From assembly GCF_036237315.1 (NCBI RefSeq), contig NZ_CP108356.1, positions 3,220,501 to 3,284,500 of the forward strand: a stretch of DNA of 64,000 nt, in the 5' to 3' direction. This document shows, piece after piece, positions 8,245-16,921 of the stretch. The position numbers and the translations under genes were made by a program. Positions within the stretch are counted from its first letter, which is position 1; every line of letters begins with the position of its first letter. Source of the stretch: Streptomyces sp. NBC_01351. Its GTDB lineage: Bacteria; Actinomycetota; Actinomycetes; Streptomycetales; Streptomycetaceae. The notes beneath the pieces are model-generated. The model was given only the letters and a program-made list of their open reading frames with translations. It was not told where the DNA came from and did no database searches.

Positions 8245-9715
8245 CCGAGAGCACCTTCCCCACGTCCACGGGAAGTCGCAGCGTGAACAGCGCCCCGCCC
8301 CCGGCCCCGTTGGCGGCGGTGATGTCGCCGCCGTGAATGTGCGCGTTCTCCATGGCGATGGACAGGCCGAGCCCGCTGCCGTCCGACTTCGGCCGGGACG
8401 CGCTCGCCTTGTAGAAGCGGTCGAAGACGTGCGGCAGGACGTCCTCCGGGATGCCCGGACCGTTGTCCTGGACCGCGATCACCAGCCACTCCCCCTCCAC
8501 GGACATCGACACCCGCACCGGCGAGCCGCCGTGCTTGAGCGCGTTGCCGATCAGGTTGGCGAGGATCACGTCGAGGCGGCGCGGGTCGAGCCGCGCCACG
8601 ATGTCGCGTTCGGCGTCGAGGTCGACCGCGTCGAGCCAGGCCCGTGCGTCGATGCAGGCCGTGACCTGGTCGGCGACGTTGACGTCGTCCAGCACCAGCT
8701 TCGCCGTTCCCGCGTCGAAGCGGGTGACCTCCATCAGGTTCTCCACCAGGTCGTTGAGGCGGCGCGTCTCGCTGACGACCAGCGCCACCGCCGGCGCGAT
8801 CATCGGATCGAGGGTCTCGACCTCTTCCTCCAGCACCTCGGCCACCGCCGTCAACGCGGTCAGCGGCGTGCGCAGTTCGTGGGACATGTCCGCGACGAAG
8901 CGCCGGCTCGACTCCTCCCGCGCGCTCATGTCGGCGACCTTCTTCTCCAGCGCCTCGGCCGTCTTGTTGAAGGTGCGGGAGAGGTCGGCGAGTTCGTCCG
9001 TGCCCCGTACGTCGAGCCGGTGGTCCAGCTCGCCCTCGCCGAGCCGCCGCGCCGCGTCGCCGAGCCGCTGTACGGGCTTGAGCACGGTACGGGCCGCGGC
9101 CTGTGCGAGCAGCGCCGAGCCGAGCAGGGCGAGGCCGGTCGCGATCGTCAGGGACCAGGCGAGCGCGTTGAGGTCGTCCCGCTCCTGGGCGAGCGACTTG
9201 TACATGTAGCCGGTCGGCCCGCCGCCCACGATGCGCGTCCCGCCGACCAGGTACGGGTTGCCCTGCGGCTTCGTGCGCTGCCAGTACATGTGGTACTCGG
9301 AGTCGTTCGCGGCGGTGGTCTTCTGACGGTCGTTCACCGCGTGCTGGAGCGACTTCGGTACGTCGGCCAGTCCGAAGGCGTCGGGGCCGGCCGTGCCGAT
9401 CACCTCGCGCCCGTCCTTGGTCTCGTGCACCAGGAGCACGCTGTAGCCGGGGCTGCTGCCGGCCATCAGCTCCGCGGTGCGCTGCAGTTCGTCCGCCGTG
9501 GGGTCGGCGGGCAGTGCGGCGGCACGGTTCTGCATCTCCTGCCGGAAGTCGCCGAGGGCGGCGTCCTGGGTGCGGGTGAGGACCGCCTCGCGGTTGAGCC
9601 AGTACGCGATCCCGGAGGCGGAGACCGCGGCCGTCAGCGCGACCAGCGCGAAGACGATGAGGAGCCGCAGCCGCAGGCTGGTCCAGCGCCGGCCCGCGAG
9701 CAGCGCGCGGATCAC
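8228..9715 (-). CDS. afsQ2: Sensor histidine kinase AfsQ2
   Basis: This is the membrane sensor kinase of the AfsQ1/AfsQ2 two-component system, 495 residues. There is a TM helix at about 16-40, an extracellular sensor region to about 185, and a second TM at about 188-210. A HAMP linker follows, then the H-box FVADMSHELRTPL with His279, the N-box NLIGNALKHGG, and the G-boxes DNGPGIPE and GSGLGLSIA. The start is GTG at 9715, overlapping the afsQ1 stop by 4 nt (GTGA), which indicates translational coupling. The longer open frame upstream is only the antisense of afsQ1. Known members autophosphorylate and pass phosphate to AfsQ1; in S. coelicolor the system acts on antibiotic production under glutamate-rich growth. 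Confidence 0.93.
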   Translation of the reverse strand: MIRALLAGRRWTSLRLRLLIVFALVALTAAVSASGIAYWLNREAVLTRTQDAALGDFRQEMQNRAAALPADPTADELQRTAELMAGSSPGYSVLLVHETKDGREVIGTAGPDAFGLADVPKSLQHAVNDRQKTTAANDSEYHMYWQRTKPQGNPYLVGGTRIVGGGPTGYMYKSLAQERDDLNALAWSLTIATGLALLGSALLAQAAARTVLKPVQRLGDAARRLGEGELDHRLDVRGTDELADLSRTFNKTAEALEKKVADMSAREESSRRFVADMSHELRTPLTALTAVAEVLEEEVETLDPMIAPAVALVVSETRRLNDLVENLMEVTRFDAGTAKLVLDDVNVADQVTACIDARAWLDAVDLDAERDIVARLDPRRLDVILANLIGNALKHGGSPVRVSMSVEGEWLVIAVQDNGPGIPEDVLPHVFDRFYKASASRPKSDGSGLGLSIAMENAHIHGGDITAANGAGGGALFTLRLPVDVGKVLSGEQDA

Positions 9716-10389
9716 TGCGGGGAGTCCAGGCGGTAGCCGACGCCCCGGACGGTACGGATCAGGGTGGGCGAGGACGGCACGTCCTCGACCTTGGCGCGCA
9801 GCCGCTGCACGCAGGCGTCGACGAGCCGCGAGTCGCCGAGGTAGTCGTGCTCCCAGACGAGGCGGAGCAGCTGCTGGCGCGACAGTGCCTGGCCGGGCCG
9901 CCGGCTCAGTTCCAGGAGCAGCCGCAGTTCGGTCGGGGTGAGCTGGAGGTCCTCGCCGTTCTTCGTCACCGTCATGGCGGCGCGGTCGATGACGAGGGAG
10001 CCGAAGCTCGCCGAGTCGCTGGACTCGCGCTCGCCGCGGCGCAGCACGGCCCGGATGCGGGCGTCGAGGACCCGGCCCTGGACGGGCTTGACGACGTAGT
10101 CGTCGGCTCCGGACTCCAGCCCGACGACCACGTCGATGTCGTCGCTGCGCGCGGTGAGCAGGATGATCGGCAGCTGGTCGGTGCGCCGGATCCGCCGGCA
10201 CACCTCGAAGCCGTCGATCCCGGGCAGCATGACGTCCAGCACGATCAGATCCGGCCGCTGCTCGCGCAGCAGTTTCAGGCCGTCCTCGCCCGTCGCCGCG
10301 GTGGCCACACGGTGGCCCTGGCGAGACAGGGAGAGTTCGAGGGCCGTGCGGATGGCGTCGTCGTCCTCGATCAGCAACAGGAAAGGCAC
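9712..10389 (-). CDS. afsQ1: Response regulator AfsQ1
   Basis: This OmpR/PhoB-type response regulator has 225 residues. The receiver domain carries EDDD at 8-11, the phosphoacceptor Asp52 (LIVLDVMLPG), a switch Thr in LLTARSDD and Lys in VVKPVQ. A C-terminal winged helix follows (LTPTELRLLLELSRRPGQAL, then VRGVGYRLD). The start is GTG at 10389, before PFLLLIEDD; the upstream frame is non-coding. It is co-transcribed with afsQ2 and divergent from sigQ. A perfect GTnAC-n6-GTnAC site, the published AfsQ1 recognition pattern, lies in the shared promoter region, so autoregulation and control of sigQ are expected. Confidence 0.95.
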   Translation of the reverse strand: MPFLLLIEDDDAIRTALELSLSRQGHRVATAATGEDGLKLLREQRPDLIVLDVMLPGIDGFEVCRRIRRTDQLPIILLTARSDDIDVVVGLESGADDYVVKPVQGRVLDARIRAVLRRGERESSDSASFGSLVIDRAAMTVTKNGEDLQLTPTELRLLLELSRRPGQALSRQQLLRLVWEHDYLGDSRLVDACVQRLRAKVEDVPSSPTLIRTVRGVGYRLDSPQ

Positions 10390-10491
10390 GGGCTCATTCT
10401 GTCCCATCGGCCGTCGGGAGTTCGACCGTCGGGAGAACGCGATCTCACGAAGACCCCCCGGGCCTCGCCGACAGGCCGCCCGGAGGCCGCT

Positions 10492-10507
10492 GTGACAGGG
10501 CTGTGAC
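10492..10507. promoter_or_regulatory. AfsQ1-type binding box between afsQ1 and sigQ
   Basis: GTGAC at 10492-10496, six bases, then GTGAC at 10503-10507. This exactly fits the GTnAC-n6-GTnAC consensus described for AfsQ1. It sits about 90 bp before sigQ and about 105 bp before afsQ1. Confidence 0.85.
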
Positions 10508-10597
10508 AGTCGACGGACACCCCGGTTAAGTCGGCGGGGCAGTCTTCTACCAACGCACAACGGACCGAAGCAGACACTCCACGACGGGGGGCGCGAG

Positions 10598-11293
10598 ATG
10601 AACACGCTGCACAGCACCACCACCAGCGCGGTTGTCACGCGGCTGCACGATGTGAACCGCCGGGTGGGTGTCCGTACGGTGACGGCCACCCGTCCCCGGC
10701 CGGCGCACGTCGTAGCCATTGACGCTCAGAAGTACCAGGCGGTTCCCGCACAGCGCACCCCGTCCTCGGAGTCCGAGGCCGAGTTCACGGCGTACGTCCA
10801 GGAGCGGCGGGCCGCCCTGTACGCGACGGCCTTCCACCTCACCGGCGACCGCCACGAGGCCGAGGACCTGCTGCAGAGCGCGCTGTTCTCCACGTACCGC
10901 GCCTGGGACCGGATCAGCGACAAGGCGGCCGTCGGCGGTTACCTGCGGCGGACCATGACGAACCTGCACATCAGCGCGTGGCGTCGGCGGAAGCTGAACG
11001 AGTACCCGACGGAGGAGCTGCCGGAGACGGCCTCCGACACGGACGCGATGCGCGGTACGGAACTGCGTGCGGTGCTGTGGCAGGCGCTGGCCCGGATCCC
11101 GGAGCCGCAGCGCACGATGCTGGTGCTGCGCTACTACGAGGGCCGCACGGACCCGGAGATCGCGGAGATCCTCGGGATCAGCGTCGGCACGGTGAAGTCC
11201 AGCATCTGGCGCTCGCTGCGGCGCCTGCGCGAGGACGAGGCGCTGAGCTTCGGCGCCGACGAGGCGGAGTCCTTCGAGGAGCTCGTCGCCTGA
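10598..11293 (+). CDS. sigQ: RNA polymerase sigma factor SigQ (SigE-family ECF)
   Basis: This is a group 4 (ECF) sigma factor of 231 residues with a roughly 55-residue N-terminal extension. Region 2 runs from about 60 (FTAYVQERRAALYATAFHL, then DRHEAEDLLQSALFSTYRAW). Region 4 contains RTDPEIAEILGISVGTVKSS, the -35-binding HTH. The start is ATG at 10598 with a G-rich ribosome site just upstream. It is divergent from afsQ1-afsQ2. In S. coelicolor SigQ is an AfsQ1 target that counters the system's effect on secondary metabolism. There is no adjacent anti-sigma gene; control appears to be through AfsQ1. Confidence 0.93.
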   Translation: MNTLHSTTTSAVVTRLHDVNRRVGVRTVTATRPRPAHVVAIDAQKYQAVPAQRTPSSESEAEFTAYVQERRAALYATAFHLTGDRHEAEDLLQSALFSTYRAWDRISDKAAVGGYLRRTMTNLHISAWRRRKLNEYPTEELPETASDTDAMRGTELRAVLWQALARIPEPQRTMLVLRYYEGRTDPEIAEILGISVGTVKSSIWRSLRRLREDEALSFGADEAESFEELVA

Positions 11294-11349
11294 CCAAGAC
11301 CAACGGCCGGGGGGCCGTCCTGCGGGGGTGGGACGGTGGCCATGGGGGG

Positions 11350-11395
11350 AAAGCGCGGGATCGGTCGGCCGGGGGTCCGACTGATCCCGCGCTTT
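11350..11395 (+). terminator. Strong terminator after sigQ
   Basis: AAAGCGCGGGATC (11350-11362) pairs perfectly with GATCCCGCGCTTT (11383-11395). An inner GTCGG/CCGAC adds five more pairs, and the tract ends in TTT. Confidence 0.85.
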
Positions 11396-11540
11396 CATGT
11401 GTGCGCGGGCCGTCGTCTGTGGGCTGGGCCGTCACGGTCATTGTCTCGAGCCGTACGGGGGACTCCCCCGGCGGCCTGTCCGGTTCCCGCCCGGCGGGGG
11501 CACCCGTTCTTCGGAAGTCTCGGAGAACTGGAGGACGTGC

Positions 11541-12431
11541 ATGTTCAGGACAAAGGTCCGGATGGCTGCGGTGGCGGTGGCGGCGGGTACGGTCGCCCTG
11601 CTCGGGGCGGTACCGGAAGCGGCCGCCGCGACGGTGGTGAACTGCCCGACCGACAACCTGCAGGACGCGATCGACGCAGCCACCCCGGGAACGGCGCTCC
11701 AGGTGTCGGGGACCTGCACGGGCAACTTCACCGTCGACAAGAGCCTGACCCTGGCGGGGACGACGGGTGCCACGCTGGGCGGCGGCGGCACCGGCACCAC
11801 GCTGACTGTCACCGCGGGCGTCACGGTGTCGGTGAACAGGCTGACCGTCAGCGGCGGCTCCGCGAGCAACGGCGGCGGCATCTTCAACAGCGGCACGCTG
11901 TCACTCAACCGCGTCACCGTCAGCGGGAACACGGCGAACTTCACCGGCGGCGGCACCGGCCAAGGCGGCGGCATCCACAACGCCCCCGGCGCCAGTCTGT
12001 CGCTGAACCAGTCGACGGTGACCGCAAACACCGCCGGCGTCCCGAACTCGAACGGCCTCGCCGGCTTCGGCGGCGGCATCATGAACTGGGGCACGCTCCG
12101 GCTGAACAATTCGACGGTCAGCCTCAACACCGGTCAATTCGGTGGCGGACTCCTCCTCGTGAACTCCGGCCCGGCAACCCTGAACGGTTCCACGGTGACC
12201 CAGAACAGCGCGCCCGGCGGGCAGGGCGGCGGTATCAACAACGACGGCGGCATCCTGCGGCTGAACCGCTCCACGATCAGCTTCAACAACGCGGACGGAG
12301 GCGGCGAAGGCGGTGGCATCTACAACCGGATCCCCGTGACGGTCAACCGGTCCCCGATCGTCAACAACACCGTCGACGGGGTCAGCAACAACTGCGCCGG
12401 ACCCCAGCCCGTCCCCGGCTGCGTCAACTAG
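11541..12431 (+). CDS. Secreted right-handed parallel beta-helix protein
   Basis: This is an exported protein of 296 residues. The signal peptide occupies about residues 1-31, with an A-A-A cleavage zone before ATVVNCPTDNL. The rest is built from repeated Asn/Thr/Ser-rich rungs such as LTVSGGSASNGGGIFNSGTL and LNRVTVSGNTA, recurring every 22-40 residues, the pattern of pectate-lyase-like beta-helices. No catalytic residues of polysaccharide lyases are evident. ATG 11541 has GGAGG upstream. The gene ends convergently on the kinase gene with a 4-bp overlap (CTAG shared as both stops). A function on surface polysaccharide or in adhesion is only a guess. Confidence 0.8.
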   Translation: MFRTKVRMAAVAVAAGTVALLGAVPEAAAATVVNCPTDNLQDAIDAATPGTALQVSGTCTGNFTVDKSLTLAGTTGATLGGGGTGTTLTVTAGVTVSVNRLTVSGGSASNGGGIFNSGTLSLNRVTVSGNTANFTGGGTGQGGGIHNAPGASLSLNQSTVTANTAGVPNSNGLAGFGGGIMNWGTLRLNNSTVSLNTGQFGGGLLLVNSGPATLNGSTVTQNSAPGGQGGGINNDGGILRLNRSTISFNNADGGGEGGGIYNRIPVTVNRSPIVNNTVDGVSNNCAGPQPVPGCVN

Positions 12432-13066
12432 GCGGCGGCCGCGCTGGCCGAGCGGTGGCGGCCGGCGGCCGCCGCCGCGAGGCGGCCCAGGGCCTCGTCG
12501 CGGCCGCAGGCGTGCGCGCCCAGCGCGACGTGCCGGGCGACGATGCCGCGCTCGGCCCGCATCAGGCGCAGGCCCCGGCGCAGCAGGAAGAGGACGGACT
12601 TGCGCCCCTCGCGCAGATCGCGGGCGAGGCGGCGCCGGAAGGTGGTGGACGGGCGTCCGCGCAGGCAGATCGCGTCGGCGAGCAGGCCGAGCTCCTGGCA
12701 GCGGGCCACGATGTCGGCCGCGAAGATCCCCTCGGCGATGAACAGCGGGGTCCGCGAGATGTCCAGCGTGTCGCTGCCGGTGCGGGAGCTGGTCGCGATG
12801 TCGTACACCGGGACCTCGGTACGGCCGGTGCGGCACAGCTCGGCGACGGCCGCGACGGCGACCTCCGCGTCCCACGACAACGGGGAGTCCCAGTCGATGT
12901 CGGAGCTGCCCTCGACCAGCGGCAGGGTCGGGTCGTCACCCTCCTTGTAGAAGTCGTCCAGGCGCAGCACGGGCAGGCCCGAGCGGGCGGCCAGCGAGGA
13001 CTTGCCGGAGCCCGAGGGCCCGGTCAGCAGGACGACACGCGTCGGCGAAGGAGAAGAACAGCTCAC
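12428..13066 (-). CDS. Uridine kinase-like P-loop protein
   Basis: This is a P-loop phosphotransferase of 212 residues. Walker A is LLTGPSGSGKSSLA at about 13-26. The nucleoside-site segment LRLDDFYKEGDDPTLP follows, then DWDSPLSWD, YDIATSSRTG and FIAEGIFAADI, the order seen in uridine/cytidine kinases. A basic lid region (FRRRLARDLREGRKS) is present. GTG 13066 is preferred because the 31 upstream residues are low-complexity and run into a likely promoter region. It would phosphorylate uridine or cytidine, in keeping with the salvage genes nearby, though this clade is not biochemically defined as far as I know. Confidence 0.75.
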   Translation of the reverse strand: MSCSSPSPTRVVLLTGPSGSGKSSLAARSGLPVLRLDDFYKEGDDPTLPLVEGSSDIDWDSPLSWDAEVAVAAVAELCRTGRTEVPVYDIATSSRTGSDTLDISRTPLFIAEGIFAADIVARCQELGLLADAICLRGRPSTTFRRRLARDLREGRKSVLFLLRRGLRLMRAERGIVARHVALGAHACGRDEALGRLAAAAAGRHRSASAAAA

Positions 13067-13196
13067 GGGACACCAGTCTGAACCATTCCCCCGGGTAGGG
13101 GATCCCTCCGGCGACCAGTTGGTATCGAGTATCACACCTCGACTACGCTGCGTGCGCACGCGACTACCACTCCAGGCACCTCAGGGCGGGATTCCC

Positions 13197-13547
13197 ATGG
13201 CACGTCACGCAGCCCCTTCCGTACCGAACCGGCTCCGCAGCGCCGGGCTGACGGTCTCGATGGCCGGCGCGGCCCTGGCGATGGCCGCGGGGGGTGCGCA
13301 GGCCGGTGAGCTCGACGTGCCGGCCGCCCTGGCCGGGGTGGCGAACCCGGTCGCGAACCTCAAGGTGAACCCGCTCGCGCAGACCGGCGTGGACCCGCTC
13401 GACAACGGGGTCGCCACCAAGGTCGCGGACTTCCCGTCCGTCGGTACGGGCATGGTCACGGGCAGCCTGACGCGCGGCTCCTCGGTCGGCGAGCTGCCGA
13501 CCGCCGCGGTGTCCTCGCTGCTCGGGCCGGTGCTCCCCCAGGCGTAG
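13197..13547 (+). CDS. Small secreted Ala/Gly-rich protein
   Basis: This is a 116-residue exported protein. A twin-Arg-free signal peptide (PNRLRSAGLTVSMAGAALAM) ends at about residue 36 in AQA. The mature part of about 80 residues has NPVANLKVNPLAQTGVDPLDNGV-like segments and no Cys or known motif. It resembles the small secreted proteins common near Streptomyces cell surface genes; function is unknown. It is divergent from the kinase gene and closed by a strong hairpin. Confidence 0.72.
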   Translation: MARHAAPSVPNRLRSAGLTVSMAGAALAMAAGGAQAGELDVPAALAGVANPVANLKVNPLAQTGVDPLDNGVATKVADFPSVGTGMVTGSLTRGSSVGELPTAAVSSLLGPVLPQA

Positions 13548-13556
13548 GTACGGAAA

Positions 13557-13590
13557 GGCCCCGACAGCACGGGGGATTGCTGCCGGGGCC
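13557..13590. terminator. Bidirectional terminator between convergent genes
   Basis: GGCCCCGACAGCA pairs with TGCTGCCGGGGCC around a short G-rich loop. It lies 9 bp past one stop and 19 bp from the stop of the opposing aldehyde dehydrogenase gene. Confidence 0.8.
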
Positions 13591-13608
13591 GGTTTCGGGG
13601 GGCGGGTC

Positions 13609-14505
13609 CTAGTACGAGGACCCGCCGGAGCCCAGCGAGCCCGTGGGGTGCCAGACCGTCTTGGTCTCCAGGAAGGCCGTCATGCGCGCCGTGCCCGGGT
13701 CGGCGCTCCAGTCGTCCACAGGCTGTGGACGCAGGACGCGCTTGAGGTTGTCCGCCGCGGCGATCTCCAGCTCCTTGGCCAGCGCCGGGTCGGCGCCCGC
13801 CAGGTCGATCGCGTTGACGTCCTGGTGGGACGCCAGGTGCGGGCCCATCTCGGCGGCCTTGCCGGACAGGACGTTGACCACGCCGCCCGGCAGGTCGGAG
13901 GTGGCCAGCACCTCGCCCAGGGAGAGGGCGGGGAGCGGGGACTTCTCGCTCGCGATGACCACGACGGTGTTGCCGGTCGCGATCACCGGGGCGATCACCG
14001 AGATCAGGCCCAGGAAGGACGAGGCCTGCGGGGCGACGACCGTGACGACACCGGTCGGCTCGGGGGTGGAGAGGTTGAAGAAGGGGCCCGCGACCGGGTT
14101 GGCCCCGCCCACGATCTGGCCGATCTTGTCGGTCCAGCCCGCGTACCAGACCCAGCGGTCGATGGCCGCGTCCACGACGGCGCCCGCCTTGGACTTGGAC
14201 AGGCCCTCCGCCTCGCCGACCTCGCGCACGAACTGCTCGCGGCGGCCCTCCAGCATCTCGGCGATGCGGTAGAGGATCTGCCCGCGGTTGTACGCGGTCG
14301 CGCCGGCCCAGCCGCCGAAGGCCTTGCGGGCCGCGACGACCGCGTCACGCGCGTCCTTGCGGGACGACAGCGGGGCGTTGGCCAGCCAGTTGCCCTTGGA
14401 GTCGGTCACCTCGTACACCCGGCCGCTCTCGGAGCGGGGGAACTTGCCCCCGACGTACAGCTTGTAGGTCTTGAAGACGTTCAGGCGCGTCTGCTGCTCA
14501 GACAT
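13609..14505 (-). CDS. Truncated aldehyde dehydrogenase-family protein lacking the catalytic Cys half
   Basis: These 298 residues match only the N-terminal NAD-binding part of the ALDH fold, where full enzymes have about 480. Recognisable are LYVGGKFPRSESGR, WAGATAYNRGQILYRIAEML, the P-E-P-TGVVTVVAP loop and ATGNTVVVIASEKSPLPAL. The chain stops before the region that carries the catalytic Cys, and the catalytic Glu motif is not seen. ATG 14505 overlaps the end of the complete ALDH gene by 8 bp, so both are made together. It may be a non-catalytic partner subunit. A frameshift relic is less likely, since the C terminus looks regular and is followed directly by a terminator. Confidence 0.8.
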   Translation of the reverse strand: MSEQQTRLNVFKTYKLYVGGKFPRSESGRVYEVTDSKGNWLANAPLSSRKDARDAVVAARKAFGGWAGATAYNRGQILYRIAEMLEGRREQFVREVGEAEGLSKSKAGAVVDAAIDRWVWYAGWTDKIGQIVGGANPVAGPFFNLSTPEPTGVVTVVAPQASSFLGLISVIAPVIATGNTVVVIASEKSPLPALSLGEVLATSDLPGGVVNVLSGKAAEMGPHLASHQDVNAIDLAGADPALAKELEIAAADNLKRVLRPQPVDDWSADPGTARMTAFLETKTVWHPTGSLGSGGSSY

Positions 14506-15934
14506 CGAGGTAGCCCTCCAGGCCGTGGCGACCGCCCTCGCGGCCGAAGCCCGACTCCTTGTAGCCGCCGAAGGGCGAGGTCGGGTCGAACTTGTTGAAC
14601 GTGTTGGCCCAGACGACACCCGCGCGGAGCTTGCCCGCGACCGCGAGGATCCGCGAGCCCTTCTCCGTCCAGATGCCGGCGGACAGGCCGTACTGGCTGT
14701 TGTTGGCCTTGGCGACGGCCTCGTCGGGCGTACGGAAGGTCAGCACGGACAGCACCGGGCCGAAGATCTCGTCGCGGGCGACGGTGTGCGCCTGGGTGAC
14801 GTTCGTGAAGAGCGTCGGGGCGAACCAGTAGCCGGCGGACGGCAACTCGCACGCCGGGGACCAGCGCTCGGCGCCCTCGGCCTCGCCGGTCTCCGCGAGC
14901 GCGGTGATCCGGGCGAGCTGCTCGGCGGAGTTGATCGCGCCGATGTCGGTGTTCTTGTCGAGCGGGTCGCCGAGGCGGAGGGTGGAGAGGCGGCGCTTGA
15001 GGGAGTCCAGCAGCTCGTCGTGGATCGACTCCTGGACGAGGAGGCGCGATCCGGCGCAGCAGACCTGGCCCTGGTTGAAGAAGATGCCGTTGACGATGCC
15101 CTCGACGGCCTGGTCGATGGGGGCGTCGTCGAAGACGATGTTGGCGCCCTTGCCGCCCAGCTCCAGGGTGACCTTCTTGTCGGTGCCGGCGACGTGGCGG
15201 GCGATCTTCTTGCCCACGGCCGTCGAGCCGGTGAAGGCGACCTTGTTGACGTCGGGGTGCTCGACGAGGGCCGCGCCCGCGTCGCCGTACCCGGTGAGGA
15301 TGTTGACGACGCCCTTGGGCAGGCCCGCCTGGCGGCAGATGTCCGCGAAGAAGAGGGCGGAGAGGGGAGTGGTCTCCGCCGGCTTCAGGACGACCGTGTT
15401 GCCGGTGGCGAGCGCCGGGGCGATCTTCCACGCGAGCATCAGGAGGGGGAAGTTCCAGGGGATGACCTGGCCCGCGACGCCGAGGGGGCGCGGGTTGGCG
15501 CCGTAGCCGGCGTGGTCGAGCTTGTCGGCCCAGCCCGCGTAGTAGAAGAAGTGCGCGGCGACCAGCGGGAGGTCCGCGTCGCGGGTCTCCTTGATCGGCT
15601 TGCCGTTGTCCAAGGTCTCCAGGACGGCCAGCTCGCGGCTGCGCTCCTGGATGATCCGGGCGATGCGGAAGAGGTACTTGGCGCGCTCGGAGCCGGGCAG
15701 CGCGGACCACTTCTCGAAGGCCTTGCGGGCGGCCTTGACGGCACGGTCCACGTCGGCGGCGCCCGCCTGGGCGACCTCGGCGAGGACCTCCTCGGACGAC
15801 GGGGAGACGGTCTTGAACACCTTGCCGTCGGCGGCGTCGGTGAACTCGCCGTCGATGAAGAGCCCGTAGGAGGGGGCGATGTCGACGACCGAGCGGGACT
15901 CGGGAGCCGGTGCGTATTCGAATGCGGATGCCAT
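14498..15934 (-). CDS. Aldehyde dehydrogenase
   Basis: This NAD(P)-dependent aldehyde oxidiser has 478 residues, the family's full length. The order is the N-terminal oligomer strand (YGLFIDGEFTDAADGK), the substrate/NAD loop PWNFPLLML, the cofactor Lys in VLKPAETTP, GSTAVGKKIA, the catalytic Glu in LELGGKGANIVFDDA and the catalytic Cys in NQGQVCCAGSRLLV. It lies 5 bp downstream of deoC on the same strand, so it is in the deoC operon. A sensible job is oxidation of the acetaldehyde released by deoxyribose-phosphate aldolase; this is inferred from position. The short ALDH follows with an 8-bp overlap. Confidence 0.93.
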   Translation of the reverse strand: MASAFEYAPAPESRSVVDIAPSYGLFIDGEFTDAADGKVFKTVSPSSEEVLAEVAQAGAADVDRAVKAARKAFEKWSALPGSERAKYLFRIARIIQERSRELAVLETLDNGKPIKETRDADLPLVAAHFFYYAGWADKLDHAGYGANPRPLGVAGQVIPWNFPLLMLAWKIAPALATGNTVVLKPAETTPLSALFFADICRQAGLPKGVVNILTGYGDAGAALVEHPDVNKVAFTGSTAVGKKIARHVAGTDKKVTLELGGKGANIVFDDAPIDQAVEGIVNGIFFNQGQVCCAGSRLLVQESIHDELLDSLKRRLSTLRLGDPLDKNTDIGAINSAEQLARITALAETGEAEGAERWSPACELPSAGYWFAPTLFTNVTQAHTVARDEIFGPVLSVLTFRTPDEAVAKANNSQYGLSAGIWTEKGSRILAVAGKLRAGVVWANTFNKFDPTSPFGGYKESGFGREGGRHGLEGYLDV

Positions 15935-15939
15935 GGTGA

Positions 15940-16902
15940 TCAGTCCACCGTCACGTAGTCGGGACCGGAGTAACGGCCGGTGCTCAGCTTCTGGCGCTGC
16001 ATCAACAGGTCGTTGAGCAGGCTGGACGCGCCGAAGCGGAACCAGTGGTTGCTCAGCCAGTCCTCGCCCACGGTCTCGTTGACCAGGACCAGGAACTTGA
16101 TCGCGTCCTTGGTGGTCCGGATGCCGCCGGCCGGCTTCACGCCGATCTGGATTCCAGTCTGCGCCTTGAAGTCGCGGACGGCTTCGAGCATGAGCAGCGT
16201 GTTCGCGGGGGTGGCGTTGACCCCCACCTTGCCGGTCGACGTCTTGATGAAGTCGGCGCCCGCGAGCATGCCGATCCAGGAGGCTCGGCGGATGTTGTCG
16301 TAGGTCGACAGCTCGCCGGTCTCGAAGATGACCTTCAGCCGGGCGGCGCTGCCGTCCTCGCGGACGCAGACCTCCTTGATGGCCTTGATCAGCTCGTACG
16401 TCTCCAGGTAGCGACCGGCGAGGAAGGCGCCACGGTCGATGACCATGTCGATCTCGTCGGCGCCGGCGGCGACGGCGTCACGGGTGTCCGCGAGCTTGAC
16501 GGGCAGCGCGGCGCGGCCGGCCGGGAAGGCGGTCGCGACGGAGGCGATCTTGACGTCGGCGCCGTTCAGGGCGGCCTTCGCGGTGGCCACCATGTCGGGA
16601 TAGACACAGACGGCGGCCGTCATCGGGGTCGTGCGGTCGGTCGGATCGGGATTGACGGCCTTGGCGGAGAGCGCCCGGACCTTGCCCGGGGTGTCCGCGC
16701 CTTCCAGCGTCGTCAGGTCGATCATCGAGATGGCCAGGTCGATGGCGTACGCCTTGGCCGTCGTCTTGATCGAACGGGTGCCGAGGGCGGCCGCGCGGGC
16801 CTCCAGGCCGACGGCGTCTACGCCGGGCAGCCCGTGCAGGAAGCGGCGCAGCGCGCTGTCGGACGTCGTCACGTCAGCGAATGCGGTGAGGGTGGTGGGC
16901 AT
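15940..16902 (-). CDS. deoC: Deoxyribose-phosphate aldolase
   Basis: This class I aldolase cleaves 2-deoxyribose 5-phosphate to glyceraldehyde 3-phosphate and acetaldehyde. At 320 residues it belongs to the longer DeoC form. The Schiff-base Lys lies in DFIKTSTGKVG and the second catalytic Lys in GVKPAGGIRT. ATG 16902 is given as the start, but the -10 hexamer TATGCT at 16920-16915 ends 6 nt before an in-frame GTG at 16908, so a leaderless start there, two codons longer, is equally likely. The longer frame to 16944 crosses the operator and is unlikely. It heads an operon with two ALDH genes. Confidence 0.93.
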   Translation of the reverse strand: MPTTLTAFADVTTSDSALRRFLHGLPGVDAVGLEARAAALGTRSIKTTAKAYAIDLAISMIDLTTLEGADTPGKVRALSAKAVNPDPTDRTTPMTAAVCVYPDMVATAKAALNGADVKIASVATAFPAGRAALPVKLADTRDAVAAGADEIDMVIDRGAFLAGRYLETYELIKAIKEVCVREDGSAARLKVIFETGELSTYDNIRRASWIGMLAGADFIKTSTGKVGVNATPANTLLMLEAVRDFKAQTGIQIGVKPAGGIRTTKDAIKFLVLVNETVGEDWLSNHWFRFGASSLLNDLLMQRQKLSTGRYSGPDYVTVD

Positions 16903-16921
16903 GGTCACCACATGAGCATAT

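Noticed and set aside
8228..10201. A 657-codon open frame extending afsQ2 upstream across afsQ1.
   Set aside because: The part beyond 9715 is an alternative frame of afsQ1 with Arg/Pro/Ala composition. The GTG at 9715, overlapping the afsQ1 stop, fits the family length.
13531..13545. CTCCCCCAG at the end of the small secreted protein gene as a third mini-element copy.
   Set aside because: There is only a half terminus with no inverted partner, and it fits normal coding sequence.
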